From: Streptococcus sanguinis
GTDB lineage: Bacteria > Bacillota > Bacilli > Lactobacillales > Streptococcaceae
Length of the DNA stretch: 64,000 bases
Direction of reading: 5' to 3'
NCBI RefSeq assembly: GCF_001078705.1
Contig: NZ_CDMW01000001.1
Coordinates: 1,791,541 to 1,855,540 of the forward strand
Shown here: piece after piece, positions 47,208 through 55,646 of the stretch
Numbering within the stretch: position 1 is the first letter of the stretch
Layout: every line of letters begins with the position of its first letter
Position numbers and translations under genes: made by a program
Notes under the pieces: model-generated
The model's input: the letters and a program-made list of their open reading frames with translations, nothing else
Database searches by the model: none
Told to the model about the DNA's origin: nothing

Positions 47208-47224
47208 AAAATATATCAAGCTTC

Positions 47225-48106
47225 TTATGCTTTACCTTCTGAACCGAATACATCGATACGTTCTTCAACTGATGCTTGGATGGCTTTTACACCGTCAGCC
47301 AAGAATTTACGTGGGTCGAAGAGTTTCTTCTTGTCGTATTCTGCTTCGTTTGCTTCGTAATCACGAGCGAATGCACGAGTTGCGTTAGCGAATGCGATTT
47401 GGCATTCAGTGTTAACGTTAACTTTCGCAACACCAAGTTTGATAGCTGCTTGGATTTGGTCATCAGGAATACCTGAACCACCGTGCAATACGATTGGGAA
47501 GCCTGGAAGAGCTTCTGTCAATTTCTTCAAGTGGTCAAGGTCAAGACCTTCCCAGTTTGCTGGGTATGGACCGTGGATGTTACCGATACCAGCTGCCAAG
47601 AAGTCGATTCCAGTTTCAACCATTGCTTTAGCGTCTTCGATTGGAGCCAATTCACCTTTACCGATGATACCGTCTTCTTCACCACCGATAGTACCAACTT
47701 CAGCTTCTACTGAGATACCTTTAGCGTGTGCTTTTTCAACGACTTCCTTAGCCAATTTAAGGTTTTCTTCTACTGGAAGGTGTGAACCATCAAACATGAT
47801 AGAAGTGTAACCAACTTCGATACACTCAAGTGCATCTTCGTAGTGACCATGGTCCAAGTGAATCGCAACTGGTACAGTGATGCCCATTGATTCTACAAGG
47901 TTAGCGATCAAGTTGCGAGCAACTTTGTAGCCACCCATGTATTTAGCAGCACCCATTGAAGTTTGGATAAGCACTGGTGCTTTCTTAGCTTCTGCCGCAC
48001 GCAGGATAGCTTGAGTCCACTCAAGGTTGTTTGTGTTGAATCCACCAACTGCGTAACCATTGTCACGAGCTGCTTGGACAAATTTTTCTGCTGAAACGAT
48101 TGCCAT
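47225..48106 (-). CDS. fba: Fructose-bisphosphate aldolase, class II
   Basis: Zinc-dependent glycolytic aldolase splitting fructose-1,6-bisphosphate. 293 aa. The zinc and catalytic residues lie in HLDHGHYEDALE (near 83-94), HGPYPANW and HGGSGIPDDQ. The codon choice is strongly biased, as expected for a highly expressed glycolytic gene. Monocistronic, with a promoter about 50 bases upstream and a GAGGAGG ribosome site. Confidence 0.97.
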   Translation of the reverse strand: MAIVSAEKFVQAARDNGYAVGGFNTNNLEWTQAILRAAEAKKAPVLIQTSMGAAKYMGGYKVARNLIANLVESMGITVPVAIHLDHGHYEDALECIEVGYTSIMFDGSHLPVEENLKLAKEVVEKAHAKGISVEAEVGTIGGEEDGIIGKGELAPIEDAKAMVETGIDFLAAGIGNIHGPYPANWEGLDLDHLKKLTEALPGFPIVLHGGSGIPDDQIQAAIKLGVAKVNVNTECQIAFANATRAFARDYEANEAEYDKKKLFDPRKFLADGVKAIQASVEERIDVFGSEGKA

Positions 48107-48132
48107 TCTTATCAGGCCTCCTCTTATTTTTT

Positions 48133-48162
48133 GTGGTTAAACCACTTACATTGTTTATTTTA
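48133..48162 (-). promoter_or_regulatory. fba promoter and leader inverted repeat
   Basis: Extended -10 TGATAAAAT (hexamer 48157-48162) on the minus strand with a weak -35 (TAGCAA). Between it and the ribosome site is GTGGTTTAACCAC (48133-48145), an inverted repeat with 6-base arms in the leader. Confidence 0.6.
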
Positions 48163-48252
48163 TCACTTTTTCACTAAAATTGCTAGTTTTTCCTGAAATT
48201 TTAAGGAATTACAGGGAGAGACTCAGCCTTTTTAAGCGTCTCTAGTGCAAAA

Positions 48253-48278
48253 AGAAAAAGCTGGCCAAAGCCAGCTTA
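48253..48278 (-). terminator. Terminator after tRNA-Leu
   Basis: Eight-bp stem AAGCTGGC/GCCAGCTT (48258-48265, 48270-48277) followed by a T-rich tail on the minus strand. Confidence 0.85.
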
Positions 48279-48283
48279 CTTGA

Positions 48284-48369
48284 TGCGGAGAGAGGGACTT
48301 GAACCCTCACGACCTAAAGCGGTCACAGGATCCTTAGTCCTGCGCGTCTGCCAATTCCGCCATCCCCGC
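48284..48369 (-). tRNA. tRNA-Leu (anticodon AAG)
   Basis: 86 nt, class II with a long variable arm. Acceptor GCGGGGA pairs with TCTCCGC, discriminator A. The anticodon stem CAGGA/TCCTG encloses loop CTAAGGA, giving anticodon AAG, which reads CUU codons. T arm GGTTCAAGTCC. CCA is not encoded. Confidence 0.95.
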
Positions 48370-48385
48370 GATTGAGTACCTTACT

Positions 48386-48414
48386 AGTATAACAGGACAG
48401 CTAAGGCTTGTCAA
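48386..48414 (-). promoter_or_regulatory. tRNA-Leu promoter
   Basis: TTGACA (48409-48414), 17 bp, TATACT (48386-48391) on the minus strand: full-strength consensus. Confidence 0.88.
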
Positions 48415-48513
48415 GAAAATTTTTGACTTTATTTCAAAAAATCAACTTTCTACTCAATCAGCAAAATTGGGAAAACTAAACGAAAATGAAGCTAAGGCAG
48501 GAACACAGAAAAC

Positions 48514-48924
48514 TCAGTGCTGCTGAGTCGCAACAAAGACAGCCACCGTTTGGTCGGGATCATATTTTTCAAAGTCAATAGTGTAGTCCCGATGAAGCTC
48601 ACCTTTTTCTTCTGCCTGCCAAACCCTCTGCCAAGCATGAAGAACCGCTTGAGGATCCTCCTTATCCGCTTCAAACACTTGATAGGTCTGCTCAGAGGTA
48701 TCAAAATCATAGACTTCCCCATCTGTCAAACGGCAGATAGAGAGACTGTAGTCTCCTTTGTAATCACTGGCATAGTCATGATAGACAGCATAGACCGGTT
48801 CCCCTTGGACAAAAGCTTCTTTCACAGCTCCCTCTTGTTCCTGCCAGAGAGCTTGGATTTTTTCTATACAATGCTCATCTTGAAAATTATTAGTACGAAT
48901 ACTAGCTAAAATGTTTAGAAACAT
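48514..48924 (-). CDS. Stand-alone GyrI-like/effector-binding domain protein
   Basis: 136 aa, a single SOUL/GyrI-like small-molecule-binding domain. It shows AVYHDYASDYKGDYSLSI in the middle and RDYTIDFEKYDP near the end, both typical of the effector-binding domain otherwise found at the C-terminus of AraC/MerR-type regulators. No DNA-binding domain is attached. Possible roles are ligand sequestration or hydrolysis of a small molecule; none can be chosen from sequence. Confidence 0.8.
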   Translation of the reverse strand: MFLNILASIRTNNFQDEHCIEKIQALWQEQEGAVKEAFVQGEPVYAVYHDYASDYKGDYSLSICRLTDGEVYDFDTSEQTYQVFEADKEDPQAVLHAWQRVWQAEEKGELHRDYTIDFEKYDPDQTVAVFVATQQH

Positions 48925-48947
48925 CTTCTTACCTCCTTTTGCTTTTC

Positions 48948-48976
48948 ATTATACCATTTCCGCTAAGAAATGTCGC
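48948..48976 (-). promoter_or_regulatory. Promoter of the effector-binding-domain gene
   Basis: GCGACA (48971-48976), 17 bp, extended TGGTATAAT (hexamer 48948-48953) on the minus strand, then AGGAGG before the ATG. Confidence 0.75.
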
Positions 48977-49041
48977 ACCTTCCAGAAAAGCAGTTGGCTT
49001 TCTTTTGCTCTGAATCTAACCAAAGACATATAGCTGGCTTC

Positions 49042-49067
49042 AAAAAAACTCCCTGAAAACAGGAAGC
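49042..49067 (-). terminator. Terminator after the B3/B4-domain gene
   Basis: Seven-bp stem (49049-49055, 49060-49066) with loop and seven T on the minus strand. Confidence 0.75.
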
Positions 49068-49106
49068 TGCTAGTCACTGAAAATCAAAAGGGAAAGTCTC
49101 CTCCAG

Positions 49107-49790
49107 TTAATTTTCCTCAATACTAATGACATGTGTTTCGAATTCTAGTTCGGGCATGGACTCTGCTAAATCGTGTCGGATTCGTTCCAAGGCTTCCAGA
49201 CGCATTTCGACAGAGGTATTGGCATTCCCCTGAATGATGAAAATAGCATCCTTGGTCTCCTCATCAAACTTATAATACTCGCTGTCACGAACATCCAGCC
49301 AAGCCAAAATGCCTTTGGCATCCCGGTAGACATAGTCCGTCTCGGCAACATGCTTCTCCTTGGACAAAATAGGCAGAAAAACATCTTCCTTTTGGCTTAC
49401 GGTGAATTCTATCTGACCTTCAATCTTATCAAAATCATGCCCACCAATAGCCAGTAGAGAATGCAGGGCTTCGACATTATAAATATCAATAATGCTATTA
49501 ATATGAGGGAGCGAGCCTCGGTGCTGGATATTGCGAATCAGAGCAGGAACCGTCGGAGGATTTTTCTTGACACTGCGACCTACGCGCTGCAGTATCTCTA
49601 TATAACCTTGAACCACTGGCGACTCAAGCACCTCATCCAAGTCGCAGGCTAAAGCCCAGTCTTCCATTTCCTTTTTCTTTTTTAGAAATGAGGAAGACAG
49701 TTCTGCATGAGGATTGACATTCTTGGCAATCCCGATAACGACACTTTTTATGCCTAGTTCACCCAGACTCTTATCAATGACAAATTTCAT
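49107..49790 (-). CDS. B3/B4 tRNA-binding domain protein
   Basis: 227 aa, almost entirely a B3/B4 domain as found in the beta subunit of phenylalanyl-tRNA synthetase (RRVGRSVKKNPP-like QRVGRSVKKNPPTVPALIRNI, then INSIIDIYNVEALHSLLAIGGHD). In stand-alone proteins this fold is proposed to edit or bind mischarged tRNA. Promoter and terminator show it to be monocistronic. The role in streptococci is not established. Confidence 0.88.
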   Translation of the reverse strand: MKFVIDKSLGELGIKSVVIGIAKNVNPHAELSSSFLKKKKEMEDWALACDLDEVLESPVVQGYIEILQRVGRSVKKNPPTVPALIRNIQHRGSLPHINSIIDIYNVEALHSLLAIGGHDFDKIEGQIEFTVSQKEDVFLPILSKEKHVAETDYVYRDAKGILAWLDVRDSEYYKFDEETKDAIFIIQGNANTSVEMRLEALERIRHDLAESMPELEFETHVISIEEN

Positions 49791-49831
49791 AGCAGCATAC
49801 CTCCATCTTTTCTTTATTAAATTTTATTAGT

Positions 49832-49860
49832 ATTCTACACCTTCCGAACTTATATTTCAA
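49832..49860 (-). promoter_or_regulatory. Promoter of the B3/B4-domain gene
   Basis: TTGAAA (49855-49860), 17 bp, TAGAAT (49832-49837) on the minus strand. Confidence 0.75.
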
Positions 49861-49867
49861 GGAATAT

Positions 49868-49904
49868 TAAAAGAAACAAGGGATTTCGTCCCTTGCTTCT
49901 TTTG
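49868..49904 (-). terminator. Terminator after rpoE
   Basis: Stem of about 13 bp (49871-49883, 49889-49901, one wobble) with a short loop; the minus-strand tail is TTTCTTTT. Confidence 0.8.
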
Positions 49905-49910
49905 GTTGAT

Positions 49911-50501
49911 TTATTCTTCCTCTTCGGTCTCCGTATCTTCGTCAGAGTAGTCGTCATCTTCTTCGTTGAGTTCGACTTCTTCACCTAGATCATCTGGAGC
50001 GATTTCGTTGATTTCAGCATCGTAAGCTTCCACTTCGTTCTTCTCATCGTCTGGATTTTCCTCATCGTATGAGAGAGCTGGATCTGCTTCGTAGCCGTCC
50101 TCATCTTCTGGATCGTCATCGCTGTAGTCAATGGCATCCTCGTCGCCATCCATAAAGGCATTGACGCGTTTCTTCTTGCGTTTCTTAGGTGCGTCATCCT
50201 CATCAGTCTCTTCTAAGGCGATGATTTCTTCATCCACTTCGTCGATAGCATACCATGAACGCAAGCCCCATTTATTATCTCCCAGCGGAATAAAGCTGCC
50301 GTCTACATTGAGTTCTGTGTAGAACAATGGCAGAGCATCACGAATCTCACTGTTTGATTTTTCCAGATAGTTTTGAATTTCATTGACCAGATCATTAAAA
50401 TACATCTCATGATCGCGGCCGCGGGCTTCCAAAATGGCACGCGCCACTTCAATCATAGAAAGCTCACTTTTTTCCTGTCCAGCAAATACTTCTAATTCCA
50501 A
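49911..50501 (-). CDS. rpoE: RNA polymerase delta subunit
   Basis: Gram-positive accessory subunit of RNA polymerase that speeds recycling and raises promoter selectivity. 196 aa. An N-terminal winged-helix domain (about 1-90, [24 protein letters not shown]) is followed by a Lys-rich patch (KKRKKKR) and then a disordered tail almost wholly of Asp and Glu. Very good promoter upstream. Normal architecture for streptococci. Confidence 0.96.
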   Translation of the reverse strand: MELEVFAGQEKSELSMIEVARAILEARGRDHEMYFNDLVNEIQNYLEKSNSEIRDALPLFYTELNVDGSFIPLGDNKWGLRSWYAIDEVDEEIIALEETDEDDAPKKRKKKRVNAFMDGDEDAIDYSDDDPEDEDGYEADPALSYDEENPDDEKNEVEAYDAEINEIAPDDLGEEVELNEEDDDYSDEDTETEEEE

Positions 50502-50531
50502 GGCTTTTCTCCTTTTTTGTCTTTCCTTACT

Positions 50532-50560
50532 ATTTTACGCTAATTTCCAAAAATAGTCAA
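50532..50560 (-). promoter_or_regulatory. rpoE promoter
   Basis: TTGACT (50555-50560), 17 bp, TAAAAT (50532-50537) on the minus strand. Confidence 0.85.
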
Positions 50561-50593
50561 AGGGTTACCATTTATATTTTAAGTTAAAATTTT

Positions 50594-51343
50594 TCAAATT
50601 CCCAAAAAAACAAATCTAAGCAAATCAACTACAGCATGGGCTGTTATGGCGCTGTAGAGCCCCTGTTTCCGAAACAAAAAAGCAAAAGGCAAGCCGAAAA
50701 CAAGACTAAGAATAACGACGCTTCCTATATTAAACTTTTCTAAACTAAAGTGAATCAGAGTATGAGGCAAGGTCAGAATACCATAAACTAACAAAGTCTC
50801 CATTTTTGAAAAAGTATCTTTTTTAGTCAGGTAAATGATAATAGCAAAGAAAAATAGTCTAAAAGCTACTTCTTCAAATACACCTGCGCGGAGAGCATCT
50901 AGGACAGCCTGAATAGGAAAAGAGCTTGGTAGACTGATAGGCTTGTGGGCCAAAGCGAGATTTAAAAAGCCTAGCACAAAGCCCACAAGAAGTCCCAGAA
51001 TCAAAGCAAGAGCTGTTTGTTTCGGACTATCAAGTTTTAAAAGAGTGCTGAATTTTTCCTTTTTCTTCAATAAAAGACTGCTAGCCAGATAAGTCAGGAA
51101 AGTCAAAGCAGCAAAAATAGGATTCGAAAAGATCGCTAAAAATCCCAGAATAATAGCTGTTATCCAGTCACTTTTTGAAAGTTTGCGGTAGTTCTTAGCA
51201 ATTACGGTCAGGGCAATACCAGCTAATAAAAGGAGCCAAAAAAGCGCTGCATTATGAAATAAAAGATTGACTATTAGCCAATAGAAAATAAAAAAGATAA
51301 GAATCAAGCCTAGCTTCAGATAAGATTTTTTACTGCTTTTCAT
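50594..51343 (-). CDS. CPBP family intramembrane protease-like protein
   Basis: 249 aa, about seven helices. The CPBP/ABI motifs are present: FEEVAFR (EExxxR), LPHTLIHF, and HAVVDLL at the C-terminus, where Asp replaces the usual Asn. Members process prenylated-type substrates in eukaryotes and act in bacteriocin immunity or peptide processing in Gram-positive bacteria. No bacteriocin gene is adjacent here, so its substrate is open. Confidence 0.85.
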   Translation of the reverse strand: MKSSKKSYLKLGLILIFFIFYWLIVNLLFHNAALFWLLLLAGIALTVIAKNYRKLSKSDWITAIILGFLAIFSNPIFAALTFLTYLASSLLLKKKEKFSTLLKLDSPKQTALALILGLLVGFVLGFLNLALAHKPISLPSSFPIQAVLDALRAGVFEEVAFRLFFFAIIIYLTKKDTFSKMETLLVYGILTLPHTLIHFSLEKFNIGSVVILSLVFGLPFAFLFRKQGLYSAITAHAVVDLLRFVFLGI

Positions 51344-51409
51344 GCTCGACCTCCTTCACGAGTTCTATGGACTAGCGACAGAGCAGGTTTTCCTTTTAAC
51401 TATACTATT

Positions 51410-51415
51410 ATTATA
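51410..51415 (-). promoter_or_regulatory. -10 box of the CPBP gene
   Basis: Extended TGCTATAAT on the minus strand, with TAGAAA 17 bp upstream as a weak -35. Confidence 0.6.
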
Positions 51416-51436
51416 GCAGAATCGCCTCTTGTTTTC

Positions 51437-51470
51437 TAAAAAAAGGAGGCAAGAATGGTATCTTGCCTCT
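51437..51470 (-). terminator. Terminator after tig
   Basis: Perfect nine-bp stem GAGGCAAGA/TCTTGCCTC (51446-51454, 51461-51469) and a seven-T tail on the minus strand. Confidence 0.9.
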
Positions 51471-51477
51471 TTCATCC

Positions 51478-52761
51478 TTATTTCACTTTCGCAGTGCTTG
51501 TAATCACTTCAACAGCTTTCTTGATAGCGATGTCGTGTTTCAGCATGTCTTCTGACAGCAATTGACGAACACGTTCTACTTCCATGTTGTAGTCTGTAGC
51601 CAATGAAGTTACTTCTGCTTCGATTTCTTCTGCGCTAGCTTCAAAACCTTCTGCCTTAGCAACAGCTTCTACGACAAGGTTTGTCTTAGTACGTGACTCA
51701 GCATCTGCTTCGTATTGCTTGTGCAGGTCTTCCTGACTAGTACCAGTGATTTGGAAGTACATGTCAGGTGAGATTCCTTGGCGTTGCATATTGCCCAAGA
51801 ATTCATTAACTGCACGGTGCACTTCTTCGTGGACCATTTCTGCTGGCAAGTCAACGATTTCCGCGTTTGCTACTGCTTGATCAATAGCTGCTGCTTCTAC
51901 CGCATCGTTATAAGCTGTTTCCTTAGCTTCTGACAATTCTTTGCGGTACTTTTCTTTCAGCTCATCAAGAGTTTCTACTTCTTCGTCGATATCTTTTGCA
52001 AGTTCATCGTCCAATGCTGGAACTTCTTTTTCTTTAACTTCGTGAATAGTTGTCACAAACTTAGCTTCCTTGCCTGCCAAGTCTTCTGCTTGATAGTCTT
52101 CTGGGAAAGTTACGACAACATCCACTGTTTCACCTGCACTGTGGCCAACCAACTGCTCTTCAAATCCTGGGATGAATTGACCGCTGCCCAGTCCAAGTGA
52201 GAAGTTGTCACCCTTGCCGCCGTCAAATTCAACGCCGTCAACAGAACCAACAAAGTCAATCACAACTGTATCACCATCTGCTGCTGGACCTTCTTTGAGA
52301 ACCAACTCAGCCAAGTTGTTGCGCTCACGCTCAATGCGCTCATCTACTTCAGCGTCAGTCACTTCTTTGCTAGCTTCAACAGTTACTTCCAAGTCTTTGT
52401 ATGCACCTAGCTTAACTTCTGGCTTAGTGACTACTTCAGCTTTGATGACCCAGTCTTGACCTTTTTCCATAGACTCTACATCAAACTGAGGCTGAGCAAC
52501 TACTTCGATACCTGCTTCTTTGACAGCAGCTTCATATGCTTCTGGAAGAAGAGCGTTCAAAGCATCTTGGTAGAGGGCTTCTTCACCAAAACGTTGGTTG
52601 AAGATAGCACGTGGAAGGCGACCTTTACGGAAACCTGGTACAGCAATATCTTTTTTTACTGAGTTAAATACACGGTCCAAGGCAGGCTTGATTTTCTCTT
52701 GACTGATGCTAAAAGTCAAAAGACCGCGATTTGTTTCTTTGTTTTCAAATGATACAGACAT
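51478..52761 (-). CDS. tig: Trigger factor
   Basis: Ribosome-bound chaperone and prolyl isomerase, also called RopA in streptococci, where it aids secretion of surface and secreted proteins. 427 aa: ribosome-binding domain with the GFRKGRLPR loop (about 44-52), FKBP-type PPIase domain (about 150-240, [15 protein letters not shown]), and a helical C-terminal chaperone domain. Monocistronic. Confidence 0.96.
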   Translation of the reverse strand: MSVSFENKETNRGLLTFSISQEKIKPALDRVFNSVKKDIAVPGFRKGRLPRAIFNQRFGEEALYQDALNALLPEAYEAAVKEAGIEVVAQPQFDVESMEKGQDWVIKAEVVTKPEVKLGAYKDLEVTVEASKEVTDAEVDERIERERNNLAELVLKEGPAADGDTVVIDFVGSVDGVEFDGGKGDNFSLGLGSGQFIPGFEEQLVGHSAGETVDVVVTFPEDYQAEDLAGKEAKFVTTIHEVKEKEVPALDDELAKDIDEEVETLDELKEKYRKELSEAKETAYNDAVEAAAIDQAVANAEIVDLPAEMVHEEVHRAVNEFLGNMQRQGISPDMYFQITGTSQEDLHKQYEADAESRTKTNLVVEAVAKAEGFEASAEEIEAEVTSLATDYNMEVERVRQLLSEDMLKHDIAIKKAVEVITSTAKVK

Positions 52762-52798
52762 TCTGTCATTTCTCCTTAAAATTTATTGAATACAACCC

Positions 52799-52826
52799 AT
52801 TATAGCATAATTAGAGTTTTTTTCAA
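52799..52826 (-). promoter_or_regulatory. tig promoter
   Basis: TTGAAA (52821-52826), 16 bp, extended TGCTATAAT (hexamer 52799-52804) on the minus strand. Confidence 0.75.
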
Positions 52827-52840
52827 AATTATTTTTCCTT

Positions 52841-53404
52841 TTATCCCTTCCTGATTTTATCCTCTGTATAGGCCGCTCTGGCGCCGCCAATTAGCTTGGG
52901 ACGGCTGGCTAAAGCCGTGACATGGGCAGCTCCCAACTCCTTGAGAGTCGGTCGAATAGGAATCTGCACATGCTTGACATGCATTCCGATGGCAGTATCG
53001 CCAATGTCCAGCCCCGCCTGAGCAACGATAAACTCCACCTCGACAGGATCCTTCATGTATTGGAAAGCTGCTAGCTGACCGCTACCCCCTGCATGAAGAG
53101 TAGGCAAAACATTGACAATTTCCAAATCCTTCTTGTTCGCCAAGGCTCTTTCTACTACGAGGGCGCGGTTGAGATGCTCACATCCCTGAACTGCTAGAAA
53201 GATACCCTTCTCTTCTAAGACATCCAGTATGGTTTTGACAATGACCTGTCCGACTTCCAGACTGGAATTCTGACCGATATGGCCTCCAACAACCTCACTA
53301 GAGGATAGACCCAGAACAAAAATATCTCCCTCGACCAAGGCAGCCTTGTCTAAAACATCTAGAACAATCTGACGAGTTTCTGCTCCAATCTTAGCTAAGT
53401 CCAT
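52841..53404 (-). CDS. DUF436 (TIGR01440) family protein
   Basis: 187 aa, full length for the family, with the conserved [34 protein letters not shown] and [11 protein letters not shown] segments. Function unknown. It is the last gene of the truA-pdxK-ECF cluster, an association repeated in other streptococci, which suggests but does not prove a link with cofactor metabolism. Confidence 0.9.
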   Translation of the reverse strand: MDLAKIGAETRQIVLDVLDKAALVEGDIFVLGLSSSEVVGGHIGQNSSLEVGQVIVKTILDVLEEKGIFLAVQGCEHLNRALVVERALANKKDLEIVNVLPTLHAGGSGQLAAFQYMKDPVEVEFIVAQAGLDIGDTAIGMHVKHVQIPIRPTLKELGAAHVTALASRPKLIGGARAAYTEDKIRKG

Positions 53405-53416
53405 ATCTCACCTCGT

Positions 53417-53899
53417 TTATTTCACTGCGACTGTCTTTTTCAAACTCTCTGGGAAGGCCTTGTAAAGAGCAAATCCAACTGCTAAACCAAATGCATTCTG
53501 CATAAAATTACTTGAGATTTCGGCTAGGGCAGCCCCGACACTATTCATGATACTACCAAAGAGGGCATAGCCACCGACCATAGCCACCGCAGCCAAAACT
53601 AGCCCAAGGTAGCGTTTCTTGCCCTCCAAACCAGCAAAGAAACCTTGAAGTCCGTGGCAAATCAGACTGAAAATCATCCACTGAGGATAGCCGGCAATCA
53701 TATCAATCAAAAAGCCTGAGAGTCCTCCGACAATAGCCGCTTCCTTGCGGCCAAAGTAGAAGGCTGTAAAATAAATCCCTGCATCCAGCAGTGTCAAAAA
53801 GCCTGTCGCCGTTGGGATTTTAAAAAAATTCCCCAAAACCACAGACAGTGCTGTGATGAAAGCTAAGATAACTAATTTTTTAACTTGATTATTTCTCAT
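53417..53899 (-). CDS. ECF transporter S component, probably vitamin B6-related
   Basis: 160 aa, six membrane helices, with the ECF S-component features ALSVVLGNFFKIPT near the N-terminus and GGLSGFLIDMIAGYPQWMIFSLICHGLQG in the middle. It overlaps the upstream kinase gene by 11 bases. Because the kinase is of the pyridoxine/hydroxymethylpyrimidine type, the cargo is likely a B6 vitamer or thiamine precursor. The shared ATPase/T module (EcfAA'T) is elsewhere in the genome. Confidence 0.87.
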   Translation of the reverse strand: MRNNQVKKLVILAFITALSVVLGNFFKIPTATGFLTLLDAGIYFTAFYFGRKEAAIVGGLSGFLIDMIAGYPQWMIFSLICHGLQGFFAGLEGKKRYLGLVLAAVAMVGGYALFGSIMNSVGAALAEISSNFMQNAFGLAVGFALYKAFPESLKKTVAVK

Positions 53900-54650
53900 A
53901 CTGAACTACCCCATATTGATCTGAGCGCTGAATCGCTCGGTAAACAAAATCTTTAGACAATTGAACTGCTGCAAGCGGAGACTTGCCGAGAAGCAGCTGA
54001 CTGGCAATGCTGGAAGCAAATGTGCAGCCCGCTCCGGTATTGTTGCTGGCCAGCACTGGCGATTCCATGACCTCAAAATCTTGACCATCATAGTAAACAT
54101 CCACTGCCCGCTCCTTGCTTAAGCGATTGCCGCCCTTAATCACCACATGCTTGGCTCCCAAATCATAGAGCTCCTTGGCTGCAGCCTGCGTATCCTCCAG
54201 AGTTTTGATTTCTTTTTGGGTCAATAGCTGAGCTTCTGCTAGATTTGGTGTGATGATACTGACATAAGGGAAAAACTTGATGATTTCTTCTCTCAGTGCA
54301 CTGACTTCCAAGTCATGATTTTCCTTGCAAACCAGAACAGGATCCAGCACTACTGGTATATCCGCATGCTGCTTGACAAAAGCCAGAGCTTGCTCTGCTA
54401 TTTCCAGATTGGGTAAAAGTCCTATCTTAATAGTAGAAAAAGGAATATCCTTGAGACTGGCTAACTGCTGGGCAAAAACCTCTTCCTCAACTGGAATGAC
54501 CTCAAATCCCTTATCAGTCATAGCCGTCAGGCAAGTCACAGCTACGAAACCATGCAGGCCATTGACCGTATAGGTAGACAAATCAGCGTGCAGCCCGCCG
54601 CCGCTGAAAATATCATTGCCCGAAAGGGCTAAAATCAACTTATTCTTCAT
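53889..54650 (-). CDS. Pyridoxine / hydroxymethylpyrimidine kinase (PdxK/ThiD-like)
   Basis: 253 aa ribokinase-fold kinase. Substrate motif [20 protein letters not shown] at the N-terminus and the anion-hole motif [15 protein letters not shown] near residue 205-220 are intact. Phosphorylates a vitamin B6 vitamer or the thiamine pyrimidine; the two activities cannot be told apart by sequence here. It overlaps truA by 11 bases upstream and the ECF gene by 11 bases downstream, so import and trapping by phosphorylation are co-expressed. Confidence 0.88.
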   Translation of the reverse strand: MKNKLILALSGNDIFSGGGLHADLSTYTVNGLHGFVAVTCLTAMTDKGFEVIPVEEEVFAQQLASLKDIPFSTIKIGLLPNLEIAEQALAFVKQHADIPVVLDPVLVCKENHDLEVSALREEIIKFFPYVSIITPNLAEAQLLTQKEIKTLEDTQAAAKELYDLGAKHVVIKGGNRLSKERAVDVYYDGQDFEVMESPVLASNNTGAGCTFASSIASQLLLGKSPLAAVQLSKDFVYRAIQRSDQYGVVQYEK

Positions 54651-55389
54651 AACGAATCTCCTTTAGATAGAGGCCGTTTGGACCGGCTGTTGGTCCTGCC
54701 AGATGGCGGTCTTTCTCCGCTAAAATCCTCTGAATCTGCTCCACCGGCATGCGCTTGTTTCCAATCTTGAGCAGGGTCCCGACCATATTGCGGATCTGCT
54801 TGTAGAGAAAGCCATTGCCCGAAAAAGTAAAGACCAGAAATTTACGCTCTGCATCATAGCGAACCTTGGCCACGGTAATGGTCCGAACCTTGTCTTCCAC
54901 GCTGGTTCCCGAAGCCGTAAATCCAGTAAAATCATGCGTCCCCTCTAACTGAGCAATCGCTTCTTCTATCAGACTCAGTTCCAAAGGATATGGATAATGC
55001 GTGGCATAATGGCGCATCATAGGATTTTTAGGCCGGCCGATGTCCACCAAAAATTCATAGGTCTTGCTGTGCTTATTGTAGCGAGAATGAAAATCGTCCG
55101 ACACCTGCTCCACACTGATAAAATCAATATCTTCCGGCGTCTGTGTATCCAAGGCAAAACGCAATTTCTCTTCATCCCGCTCTTCTGGTAAATCAAAATG
55201 CAGCACCTGGCCCAGAGCATGGACGCCGCTGTCGGTTCGGCCCGCTCCATGAATCACCACAGGCTGGCCTTTATTGATACGGGTCAGGGTCTTTTCAATC
55301 TCTTCCTGAACGCTTCTGGCATGGGGCTGTCGCTGAAAACCAGCAAAGCCATAGCCATCATAGGAAATAATCGCTTTATAACGTGCCAT
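54640..55389 (-). CDS. truA: tRNA pseudouridine synthase TruA
   Basis: Makes pseudouridine at positions 38-40 of the anticodon arm. 249 aa. Catalytic D53 is in [14 protein letters not shown], and the N-terminal YKAIISYDG strand begins the fold, so the start at 55389 is right by homology. There is no Shine-Dalgarno sequence before it, and the -10 box ends only six bases upstream, suggesting a leaderless message. First gene of a four-gene operon. Confidence 0.94.
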   Translation of the reverse strand: MARYKAIISYDGYGFAGFQRQPHARSVQEEIEKTLTRINKGQPVVIHGAGRTDSGVHALGQVLHFDLPEERDEEKLRFALDTQTPEDIDFISVEQVSDDFHSRYNKHSKTYEFLVDIGRPKNPMMRHYATHYPYPLELSLIEEAIAQLEGTHDFTGFTASGTSVEDKVRTITVAKVRYDAERKFLVFTFSGNGFLYKQIRNMVGTLLKIGNKRMPVEQIQRILAEKDRHLAGPTAGPNGLYLKEIRYEE

Positions 55390-55395
55390 GTGTTT

Positions 55396-55424
55396 ATTTT
55401 AGCAGGAAAAAAAGCCCCCAGCAA
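55396..55424 (-). promoter_or_regulatory. truA promoter giving a leaderless transcript
   Basis: TTGCTG (55419-55424), 17 bp, extended TGCTAAAAT (hexamer 55396-55401) on the minus strand. The expected start point falls at or next to the A of the truA ATG. Confidence 0.65.
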
Positions 55425-55440
55425 GCCCTAAAAGCAGGAA

Positions 55441-55462
55441 CTGTCCGGGGACAGATTTTTTT
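55441..55462 (+). terminator. Terminator-like hairpin on the plus strand without a plus-strand gene
   Basis: CTGTCCGGGGACAG (55441-55454) forms a short GC-rich hairpin followed by ATTTTTTT on the plus strand. No plus-strand gene precedes it; it may end antisense transcription coming through truA, or be a relic. Confidence 0.4.
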
Positions 55463-55514
55463 GAAAAATATCGTTTAAGAATCAGGGATTCTTTCTGTTC
55501 CGACTTGCCATTTT

Positions 55515-55581
55515 GCAACAAAACAACCCATCTGAATCAGACTGTCAGTGACAACACAAACAGAGCAAATTCAAATGGGTT
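55515..55581 (-). terminator. Long hairpin after the M26 protease gene
   Basis: Thirteen-bp outer stem (55525-55537 with 55569-55581, one wobble) enclosing smaller internal pairing (TGTCA/TGACA), followed by TTGTTTTGTTG on the minus strand. Confidence 0.65.
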
Positions 55582-55646
55582 ATTGATTACATATTGCTAA
55601 AGGTCATTATTTGCAGCTACTCATGTAGGCAATTAAACACTTTTTC

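Larger units (their letters stand above)
46905..47224 (-). other. 320-bp intergenic region upstream of the pht gene
   Basis: AT-rich. It holds, from right to left, the fba terminator (47173-47207), two abutting AdcR boxes (47056-47079), a candidate promoter (extended TGCTATATT, hexamer 47015-47020) and a second TATAAT (46926-46931) close to the gene. No coding sequence is apparent. Confidence 0.7.
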
